From: RGIG4034 sp045576455
GTDB taxonomy: Bacteria > Bacillota > Clostridia > Lachnospirales > Lachnospiraceae
Direction: 5' to 3'
NCBI GenBank assembly: GCA_045576455.1
Contig: JAZNGM010000005.1
Coordinates: 35,407-99,406, forward strand
Length of the DNA: 64,000 bases
Of this stretch, positions 34,764 through 40,939 are shown one piece after another. The notes under the pieces were generated by a model. The model saw nothing but the letters and a program-made list of their open reading frames with translations, made no database searches and was not told the origin of the DNA. Within the stretch, counting starts at the first letter, position 1; each line of letters starts with the position of its first letter. Made by a program: the position numbers and the translations under genes.

Positions 34764-34850
34764 AGAAGTGTTCTAAAATATATCAATTTATACAGTATAG
34801 AACGTAAAGTCCTTGCTACATGAATGAAAAAATAAACGAGGGAGAACGAC

Positions 34851-36617
34851 ATGAATGTTGAAGCAATTACAATTCAATGTGCTGGATGTGGTGGTGCACT
34901 GGATATCATAGAAGGAAAAGGTATTGTTAAATGTGCGTATTGCGGGTTGTCTTCGGTAGTACCAAGATTTGTGACTAAGGAGAGGCAAGAAGCATATAAC
35001 AGTGCGGTTCGCTATAGAAGAGCAAGAGAATTTGATAAAGCGACAAAGATATTTGAAAATCTTTTGGCAGACTTTAATGACGATGCAGAACTGCATTGGT
35101 CGTTGCTTTTGTGTAAATATGGTATTGTATTTGTTGATGATCCGAGGATGGGAGCAACGTATCCAACACTACTTAGAATGCAGAACAAACCTTTTGCTGA
35201 AGACGAAGAATTCATTTTGGCAATGCAATACGCTCGTAGCGAAGAAGAAAAAAATGTATATATTAACTATGAGGAACAAATAAGGAAGATACAAGATAAG
35301 TATTTTAATATTGTTAATTCGGAAAAGCCGTTTGATATATTTATTAGTTATAAAGAAAGTGATGAGAACGGAGAACGTACAGAAGATTCACTAATTGCAC
35401 ATCAATTATATAATCAGTTAACCAATAAAGGATATAAGGTGTTTTTTTCGCGCATGACTTTGAAAGAAGTAATAGGGGAAGAATTTGAACCATATATCTA
35501 TTCTGCTTTGAATTCATCTAAACTAATGCTTTTGGTAACAACGAAGGTAGAGTATATACAATCTGTATGGGTTAAAAATGAATGGTCAAGATATTTGCAA
35601 TTAATGGATAGTGATTCAAATAAGCATATTGCATTAGCGTATAAGAATATTAATCCATATGAATTACCCATGGAACTTAGGGGGATTCAAGGAACAAACT
35701 TATCAATAGCAGGGGCTGATTTAGATATTTTGACAGCTGCTGATAGGTACGTTACAGATAAATCGAAAGATATAGACGATAAGAAGGTTGCTGAAAAGTT
35801 ACAAAGATATATCATTGAAAAGTTATGTAATGAAAAATATTATGAAGTAGAAATAGAAAGTAATGATTATTTAAAGCGTTATGATGATCCTGATGGAAAA
35901 ATACATTTATGCAGATTGTTGGCTGGTTATAAAGCAAAGGATATTAGAGGCTTGCTGTATTCGACGCGGGATTTTTCAAGAGATGTTGACTATATATATG
36001 TTATTGAGCATTGTAAAGATAAGGAAGTTATAGACGAGCTTTGTGATGTACACATTCAATATATTGAGCTACAAAAGAAGAATGAAGAGTATTTGCTACG
36101 CTCGGCGCAGGTGAATAAAATACTTAGTTCTGCTTTAGAACTAATAAAAAAAGGGAAGTATCGAACACTTAAAAGTGGTATTAGTATGCTGGAGTCAATA
36201 AAAGAAGAGACTCAAGTTGAAGATACACTGAAGAATGCGAGGAAGAAATTTAAACGTGTTCGGAATAGAAGGATAAGAAACATAATTGAATATGTAGTTG
36301 GTTTTGCCTTGGTACTGTTTGCGGTATGTGGATTTTGGGTCAATAGACAAAAAGCACAACTGTTCGACCGAAACTATTTAGAAATGATATCAATAGAGGC
36401 TACGAATCGATGTGCCGATTATCTGATATTAATGGTTGTAATTCCTATTATTAGTTCTTTGCTTCTTGGACGATATCATTATAGCAAAAAAATGAATTTA
36501 ATTAGTTCAATATTATTAGGAATTGTGGCGTTGCCAATTTCCTTTTACTATACTTTGCTTGGCTTGGGATTGGCGTTTGATATTCCCATGTATGTTTTTG
36601 TTGGGACGCTTTGGTAA
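34851..36617 (+). CDS. Zinc-ribbon TIR-domain membrane protein
   Basis: A 588-residue protein with four parts: a zinc ribbon (Cys10, Cys13, Cys28, Cys31), a TPR-like helical region (~45-130), a TIR domain (~160-290, FDIFISYKESDENGERTEDS then GYKVFFSR and KLMLLVTTKVEY), and a C-terminal helical linker followed by three or four transmembrane segments (~480-498, 524-540, 548-588). Glutamates at 210-213 lie where TIR NADases carry their catalytic Glu. Bacterial TIR proteins act in NAD+-depleting antiphage defence or as secreted host mimics; membrane anchoring favours a sensor-effector at the envelope. AT content is higher than in neighbours and it sits in a repeat-bracketed segment, suggesting acquisition. 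Function is unproven. Confidence 0.85.
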   Translation: MNVEAITIQCAGCGGALDIIEGKGIVKCAYCGLSSVVPRFVTKERQEAYNSAVRYRRAREFDKATKIFENLLADFNDDAELHWSLLLCKYGIVFVDDPRMGATYPTLLRMQNKPFAEDEEFILAMQYARSEEEKNVYINYEEQIRKIQDKYFNIVNSEKPFDIFISYKESDENGERTEDSLIAHQLYNQLTNKGYKVFFSRMTLKEVIGEEFEPYIYSALNSSKLMLLVTTKVEYIQSVWVKNEWSRYLQLMDSDSNKHIALAYKNINPYELPMELRGIQGTNLSIAGADLDILTAADRYVTDKSKDIDDKKVAEKLQRYIIEKLCNEKYYEVEIESNDYLKRYDDPDGKIHLCRLLAGYKAKDIRGLLYSTRDFSRDVDYIYVIEHCKDKEVIDELCDVHIQYIELQKKNEEYLLRSAQVNKILSSALELIKKGKYRTLKSGISMLESIKEETQVEDTLKNARKKFKRVRNRRIRNIIEYVVGFALVLFAVCGFWVNRQKAQLFDRNYLEMISIEATNRCADYLILMVVIPIISSLLLGRYHYSKKMNLISSILLGIVALPISFYYTLLGLGLAFDIPMYVFVGTLW

Positions 36618-36708
36618 TCTTTTGGTGTAAAATGGAATAAGGTGATTTGATTTGAAATCACAGCTGAAACGGACAGAGCAGAAAAAAAGACATCTTAGGA
36701 GGACACGT

Positions 36709-37989
36709 ATGAAAAATACACTGTTACGAAAAAAACTTCATATTTTATTAGTGCTTATTGTAACAATCTGCTTATTCGGATGTGCCGCAGAGGATAAGAT
36801 TGACACAAAAAAATCGACAGATAAAACCGTTATTGATACTGAAAGTCCAAGTGAAGAAAAGTCAGATATAAGTCAAAGAGAAGAAGTTGCAGAAGATATT
36901 ATAAAGGAAGATCAGGAGAATGAATCAGACAATGTTCCAGTTGAAGACTCTACGGAGGGCGTAGTAGAAAGTCCTGTAGAAGAATCCGAAACGGATAAAG
37001 ACGATTCTTCGGTTGAAGATATTAAGGAACCGATAGAAAGCGAAGTGAAAGAGATTGAAGAACCGGAAGACGTGAAATATACATATACAGATATGAAGCA
37101 GACGATGTATGCATTGAGTAAAGCGAATGTACGGACACTTCCTAATAAAGAAGGTACCAAACTCGGTACGTTAGCAAAAGCACAAGAGGTAGCGGTAACA
37201 GGTCAGTGTAATGAAACAAAATGGTACAGAATAGAATTCGAAGATTCCGAAGGATATGTGAGCGAAAAATATTTAAGTATCAATAATCCAACAACTCCTC
37301 CTGAAGAAAAGGAAGAAAGTATTGCGAATAAGGAAGAAGAGAAAAAACCTTCTGTAAATGAAAATAACAATACAAATAATGAAGTTCTTCCAAGTCCTGA
37401 GCCTCATACATGTGCATGGGATAATGGAGTTATCACAAAAAATCCGACATGTATATCAGAAGGAAGTAAAACTTATACATGTCCTACATGTAAGAATACA
37501 AGAACTGAAACCATAGCAAAAGGTACACACAATTATGTAGCAACATCTATCGGACCGACTTGCACAGAGCCCGGTAAAACATTTGATAAGTGTAGTGTGT
37601 GTGGGGATATTTGCAATGAAGCAACAAGCGGTGATACTTTGGGACATGATTATATAAAGCATTATACTTTGAATGTTCCAAGTTGTAGTGGCGGTGCATG
37701 GTATGCATGGATGTGCTCACGTTGCGGAGACATAAATGGGAGTGGTTCAGACCCACGGTTAGAGCATACACCGGTGGGAACGGTACTTCAAGAAGGAGAT
37801 TGTTCAAATCAACAAATAACAGCATACCACTGTGGCGTGTGTGGAGAGGAATTAAGAACTGAATATACCTATCCTGACATACACGATTATGTTGAGATGT
37901 TAACAGCCCCTTATTGGAGTGATGAAAAATTAGCCTTTGTGCAGGACACGGTAATAGCATGCTCAAGGTGTAATAGGAGATTAGAATAA
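36709..37989 (+). CDS. SH3b lipoprotein with Cys-rich repeats
   Basis: A 426-residue surface lipoprotein: lipobox CLFGC (Cys25), a strongly acidic low-complexity linker to ~120, a bacterial SH3 domain (~125-185, KANVRTLPNKEGTKLGTL and GYVSEKYLS), another linker, then Cys-pair repeats (CPTCKN, CSVCGD, CSRCGD, CGVCGE, CSRCNR) with TCTEPGK-like spacers, a pattern of Clostridial surface proteins. AGGAGG precedes ATG 36709; an upstream start would add 19 basic residues and spoil the signal peptide. It follows the TIR gene by 91 bp and lies inside the repeat-bracketed segment. Function unknown, probably wall-associated. Confidence 0.8.
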   Translation: MKNTLLRKKLHILLVLIVTICLFGCAAEDKIDTKKSTDKTVIDTESPSEEKSDISQREEVAEDIIKEDQENESDNVPVEDSTEGVVESPVEESETDKDDSSVEDIKEPIESEVKEIEEPEDVKYTYTDMKQTMYALSKANVRTLPNKEGTKLGTLAKAQEVAVTGQCNETKWYRIEFEDSEGYVSEKYLSINNPTTPPEEKEESIANKEEEKKPSVNENNNTNNEVLPSPEPHTCAWDNGVITKNPTCISEGSKTYTCPTCKNTRTETIAKGTHNYVATSIGPTCTEPGKTFDKCSVCGDICNEATSGDTLGHDYIKHYTLNVPSCSGGAWYAWMCSRCGDINGSGSDPRLEHTPVGTVLQEGDCSNQQITAYHCGVCGEELRTEYTYPDIHDYVEMLTAPYWSDEKLAFVQDTVIACSRCNRRLE

Positions 37990-37991
37990 AT

Positions 37992-38039
37992 AAAGAAAAA
38001 CAAAGCCGGAACACAAAATGTCCGGCTTTGTTTTTCTTT
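37992..38039. terminator. Bidirectional terminator with 19-bp stem
   Basis: Arms at 37992-38010 and 38021-38039 match perfectly; the core is CAAAGCCGGA/TCCGGCTTTG around ACACAAAATG, and the A/T-rich outer parts provide T-runs on either strand. Confidence 0.93.
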
Positions 38040-38063
38040 ATTTGTAGGAAAGGAGACAAAATA

Positions 38064-38231
38064 GTGAAAAAGAAGACAATAGTGCTCGGGGTGCTATTAG
38101 TAATCACAATGCTTACAAGTTTATATCTAATAGTAGAAGCGGGGACGTTATCAGAAAGTCCTTACTATTCTAAATCACCAGACGGACAAGGATATACCGG
38201 AGGAGTTTTGGGAAGAAATAAATCTTGCTAA
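38064..38231 (+). CDS. Small secreted peptide (55 residues, GTG start)
   Basis: A short gene with GGAAAGGAGA 7 bp before a GTG start. The product has a typical export signal (KKKTIVLGVLLVITMLTSLYL) and a mature part of ~30 residues rich in Gly, Ser and Tyr, ending GRNKSC. No family is recognised. The C-terminal Cys and the lack of a lipobox raise the possibility of a processed signalling peptide or bacteriocin-like product, but no processing gene is nearby. Its last codons contain the right copy of the 35-bp repeat, so the 3' end may have been created by recombination. Confidence 0.6.
   Translation: MKKKTIVLGVLLVITMLTSLYLIVEAGTLSESPYYSKSPDGQGYTGGVLGRNKSC
38187..38221. repeat. 35-bp direct repeat, right copy
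   Basis: Identical to 34676-34710. Here it encodes QGYTGGVLGRN in the small peptide; in the left copy the open frame reads it in a different frame, so the match is at DNA rather than protein level. Confidence 0.95.
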
Positions 38232-38262
38232 ATAAATCTTTGAAAATTGTTAAAAAAGGTGG

Positions 38263-38291
38263 TTGACAATAGTATTCTGTTTTGGTATTAT
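38263..38291 (+). promoter_or_regulatory. Promoter of tRNA-Leu(AAG)
   Basis: TTGACA (38263-38268), 17-bp spacer and TATTAT (38286-38291), 43 bp upstream of the tRNA. Confidence 0.85.
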
Positions 38292-38333
38292 AATCAAGTC
38301 GCGAGCAAGAAGCGGCGCGATACAACAGAATAT

Positions 38334-38417
38334 GCGCGAGTGCTGGAATTGGCAGACAGGCTAGACTAAGGATCTAGTGTTGGCAACGACGTGTGGGTTC
38401 AAGTCCCATCTTGCGCA
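38334..38417 (+). tRNA. tRNA-Leu, anticodon AAG
   Basis: The 84-nt sequence folds as a class II tRNA: acceptor GCGCGAG/CTTGCGC, D-arm with AATTGGCAGA, anticodon stem CTAGA/TCTAG with loop CTAAGGA (anticodon AAG), long variable arm and T-arm GGGTTCAAGTCCC. Discriminator base is A and the CCA end is not encoded. Confidence 0.96.
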
Positions 38418-38422
38418 TTGTG

Positions 38423-38466
38423 AAAAAGAAAGACTCAAACGGGAAATCGTTTGGGTCTTTCTTTTT
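38423..38466 (+). terminator. Terminator of tRNA-Leu(AAG)
   Basis: A 19-bp stem (38423-38441 with 38448-38466, one wobble pair, core AGACTCAAACG) around GGAAAT; the outer part of the right arm is the T-run CTTTTT. Confidence 0.9.
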
Positions 38467-38476
38467 CAGAAGCGAG

Positions 38477-38528
38477 AGCGTCCCTTGAACCCAGCGTTCA
38501 AGGTCTTCGCTCCGCTTCGGTCGACGCT
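38477..38528. other. GC-rich branched hairpin element downstream of the tRNA
   Basis: AGCGTC (38477-38482) pairs with GACGCT (38523-38528) and encloses a perfect hairpin CCTTGAAC/GTTCAAGG (38483-38490 with 38496-38503, loop CCAGC). It is more GC-rich than its surroundings and lies after the tRNA terminator. It may be a small RNA, a repeat element or an old insertion scar. Confidence 0.4.
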
Positions 38529-38566
38529 AAACAGACACCCATGGAGTAGGAAATATAGAGTTATGG

Positions 38567-38629
38567 TAAGAATTCTTAAGAATTCTTAAGATTTAGTTAA
38601 GTGGCTTTACTATTGCAGGTGCCTATACT
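38567..38629 (+). promoter_or_regulatory. 10-11-bp-phased TAAG array and -10 box
   Basis: TAAG occurs at 38567, 38577, 38587 and 38598, three of them as TTAAG, i.e. steps of 10, 10 and 11 bp, followed by TATACT at 38624-38629. The last repeat lies ~23 bp before the -10 box, the same geometry as the array at 7760-7828, and consistent with an OmpR-family activator. Lies in the 449-bp gap 38232-38680, which also holds the tRNA. Confidence 0.5.
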
Positions 38630-38633
38630 AGCA

Positions 38634-38660
38634 TATAGTAATAGAAGGGGTATTACTATA
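38634..38660 (+). promoter_or_regulatory. Perfect inverted repeat in the lipoprotein leader
   Basis: TATAGTAATA (38634-38643) and TATTACTATA (38651-38660) around GAAGGGG, just before the ribosome binding site GTGGAGGG. It could stabilise the mRNA, modulate translation or bind a repressor. Confidence 0.5.
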
Positions 38661-38680
38661 TATTTGTGTGGAGGGATTTT

Positions 38681-40525
38681 ATGTTGCAAAAACGTTTTTC
38701 AGTAGTATTGGTTATTTTAGTAGCCATGATGGCACTGGTTTCCGGCTGTGGTAAAAAAGATAACAACACAGTGGGCGGAGAAAATTTGGTTGACACCCAA
38801 GGAGAAAGTTTAGCAGATACGCAAGGTGATGCTTCAAATGATGTACAAGGAGAAACGCCGGGTGATATTAAGGAAGATAACTTGCAGGAAGAAAATGTAA
38901 GCCATCGCATGGAATGTGACAAATTTGTCTATGAGATTATAGATAATAAGTCTATGGTGCGCGTGGGAAGTGATGGAGCCAAAGAAGCGGTTGCAGAATT
39001 TGAAGAAGGCGTTGCTTTTGTTAAGTTTAATAACAGAAAATGCTTTGTGTTGGTAAATACCGAAACGGAGGGAGCTTATAAACTTTATTCTGTTTGTGAT
39101 GGTACAACGGATATTGTTGAAGAGTTATCGCTTCCGGTATCTTCATTTGAGTTATACGAGGATGGAACCATTTTTGCCAAGGATATGAGCGGAAGATGTT
39201 ACTATAACAATATGTATACCATGGAGACGGTTTCGGATGTTAAACTCATGCCGGAACATGTATGGAATAATGTACCTAAGGTGGAGACAATAGATATTAT
39301 GCCGGATACATTATGTGAAATGAATGATGCGGTATATTATGCACATTGCAATGAGATTCATAGGACGAATCGTGTCGGATCGGATGATCAGGTTATATTT
39401 ACGGCACCGGATATTATATACGATATGGATGTTTGGCCGGATTATCTTTTCTTTACCATGACAAATGCGACATGGAGACTGCATCTGCCGTCAGGAGAGT
39501 GCTATAAAATAGCAGAGCATTACAATATGCCGGTAAAACTTACGGCTATTGACGGTAATCATGTTGAATTACAAAGAATGAAGCATTTTAATAACTATGA
39601 TACGAAAACAAAAAGCTATGAATTGCCGCAAGAAATTTACACAAATGCTACGGAATTACAGGGAATCGCATGTAGCTATGTTTATGAGGATAATACCTAT
39701 ATTATGTGGCGGGATACGAACGGCTGCATGATGTTAGGACGTAGGGACCAAAATGATAAGGTAGAAATATTAACTTCCGGAGAATCTATGCTGTCTATGA
39801 TTAAAATGGAAGATGAAACGGAAAACGGGCGCTTCAGTTGGGATTCTCATAGTTATAAGATGGAAGGTAATAATGAATATTGTTATATCAAATCACCTTC
39901 AGGACAAATTTTTTATGTTGATTACTTAAATAAAGAAATCCGTCCGCTTCTTATGGAAATACAGGCAGTGGATATGAAGGTGTGTGATGCTAACAGGATT
40001 TTGATATGGACAAAGGGCAATCGCATTACATGCATGGAGTATGATCCTCTTAAAGATAGTCTTGTCGAGAATATGGCAATGGCTAAAACTTTGCCGAATG
40101 ATTTTAATATGCCGGTTTGTATCGGAGAAGATAAGCATAATACTTATGAGACGGCAAATTATATTCCGGCGTATGCAGAGCGTAAAACAGAGGATAAAAT
40201 ATATTATGCCGATTGTAATCAAGTGCATGTGATGAATCATGATTATTCGGATGATCAGGTTGTGTTTATTGCCGATGAAGTTGTAAGAGTTATTTATAGG
40301 GAGACAGAGCAAACAGCTTCTTATGATAATTATCTTTATTTCATTACGACGAACCATGTTTACCGTTATTCTATGAAGAGCGGAGAATGTGAAAAGCTCG
40401 ATGTACAGCTTCCTGACGCGGCTTTTGATTATTGGGTAGATGAGAACGAAGTATTCCAGTATCAGCCACTTACATTGTATAGAGCTTCTTATTGGGAAGG
40501 ATTCATATATGGAGCTGCCGATTAA
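38681..40525 (+). CDS. Lipoprotein with beta-propeller-like repeats
   Basis: A 614-residue lipoprotein: lipobox LVSGC (Cys23), then an acidic linker made of four 8-residue repeats (GENLVDTQ, GESLADTQ, GDASNDVQ, GETPGDIK), then a beta-rich domain resembling DUF5050-type propellers. A motif recurs: DAVYYAHCNEIHRTN...DDQVIF and DKIYYADCNQVHVMN...DDQVVF, each followed by an LYF/SGEC strand. It may be a surface sensor or binding protein. Its promoter has a phased repeat array like that of the solute-binding lipoprotein at 7.9 kb. ATG 38681 is supported by GTGGAGGG. A terminator overlaps its stop codon. Confidence 0.75.
   Translation: MLQKRFSVVLVILVAMMALVSGCGKKDNNTVGGENLVDTQGESLADTQGDASNDVQGETPGDIKEDNLQEENVSHRMECDKFVYEIIDNKSMVRVGSDGAKEAVAEFEEGVAFVKFNNRKCFVLVNTETEGAYKLYSVCDGTTDIVEELSLPVSSFELYEDGTIFAKDMSGRCYYNNMYTMETVSDVKLMPEHVWNNVPKVETIDIMPDTLCEMNDAVYYAHCNEIHRTNRVGSDDQVIFTAPDIIYDMDVWPDYLFFTMTNATWRLHLPSGECYKIAEHYNMPVKLTAIDGNHVELQRMKHFNNYDTKTKSYELPQEIYTNATELQGIACSYVYEDNTYIMWRDTNGCMMLGRRDQNDKVEILTSGESMLSMIKMEDETENGRFSWDSHSYKMEGNNEYCYIKSPSGQIFYVDYLNKEIRPLLMEIQAVDMKVCDANRILIWTKGNRITCMEYDPLKDSLVENMAMAKTLPNDFNMPVCIGEDKHNTYETANYIPAYAERKTEDKIYYADCNQVHVMNHDYSDDQVVFIADEVVRVIYRETEQTASYDNYLYFITTNHVYRYSMKSGECEKLDVQLPDAAFDYWVDENEVFQYQPLTLYRASYWEGFIYGAAD
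38777..38872. repeat. 24-bp coding tandem repeat
   Basis: Four 24-bp units start at 38777, 38801, 38825 and 38849, encoding the GENLVDTQ-type linker repeats behind the lipid anchor. Confidence 0.85.
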
Positions 40526-40541
40526 ACCGGCAGCTTTTTTT
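40513..40541 (+). terminator. Terminator overlapping the lipoprotein stop codon
   Basis: AGCTGCCG (40513-40520) and CGGCAGCT (40528-40535), loop ATTAAAC, then a run of T. The left arm encodes the last residues. Confidence 0.92.
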
Positions 40542-40691
40542 CATAATCATTACCCCCAAATGCTAAAAAAATATGCCCGGAAATTAAGAAAAGAAATTCT
40601 CCAAATAGTGTTCTGTACAATTTGATAAAAGTGTTAAAATATATCAATTCATACAGGTAAAAATTCGTTAAAATTTATCAAAAGAATTGTG

Positions 40692-40720
40692 TTTACTAAT
40701 ATGTAAATATAGATTATAAT
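40692..40720 (+). promoter_or_regulatory. Promoter of the carB leader
   Basis: TTTACT (40692-40697), 17-bp spacer and TATAAT (40715-40720); the predicted start near 40727 is followed by an A-run and the leader ribosome binding site. The 414-bp gap 40526-40939 holds this promoter, the leader gene and the attenuator. Confidence 0.65.
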
Positions 40721-40751
40721 ACCATAAGATTAAAAAAAAGGTGCGACAAAT

Positions 40752-40868
40752 ATGATGGGCTCAAAGATGAAAGAACTGCATATTGCGATTTCAGCACACG
40801 GCTATGTTGCCACACAGGAGCCTACTATTTTTTGTTCTATAAATTCCACTTATTTTATCAGTAAGTAA
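40752..40868 (+). CDS. carB leader peptide (38 residues)
   Basis: AAGGTG lies 8 bp before ATG 40752. The product starts MMGSKMKELHIAISAHGY and ends STYFISK. The second half of the gene is U-rich in mRNA (a run of six U at about 40829-40834, then several UUU/UAU codons), and its last four codons, including the stop, form the left arm of the terminator at 40857. A ribosome close behind RNA polymerase would therefore block the terminator. This is the design of E. coli pyrBI attenuation, where low UTP slows polymerase on U-rich sequence. The peptide itself probably has no function. Translation is not proven. Confidence 0.6.
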   Translation: MMGSKMKELHIAISAHGYVATQEPTIFCSINSTYFISK

Positions 40869-40892
40869 TTATTTTACTTGCTGATTTTTTTT
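40857..40892 (+). terminator. Attenuator before carB
   Basis: ATCAGTAAGTAA (40857-40868) pairs with TTACTTGCTGAT (40874-40885), one wobble, loop TTATT, followed by a run of eight T ending at 40892. It lies 48 bp before carB and overlaps the leader peptide stop codon. Confidence 0.88.
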
Positions 40893-40939
40893 GAATAGTG
40901 CATTTTGCAACAATGATTATTTTTACGGAGGTTTAAGAA

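Noticed and set aside
38483..38503. LexA-type SOS box (GAAC-N4-GTTC)
   Set aside because: The spacing in GAAC-CCAGC-GTTC is five bases rather than four, and it lies within a larger hairpin not next to a promoter.
34769..40660. Shared AAAATATATCAATT motif at ~34775 and ~40636 as ends of one larger mobile element
   Set aside because: The match is short, AT-rich and imperfect, and the left copy is in a transcribed leader while the right is upstream of a promoter; it does not delimit the same unit as the 35-bp repeats.
40727..40939. PyrR-binding leader or T-box for carB
   Set aside because: I find neither a PyrR-type loop sequence nor T-box hallmarks; a leader-peptide attenuator explains the sequence better.
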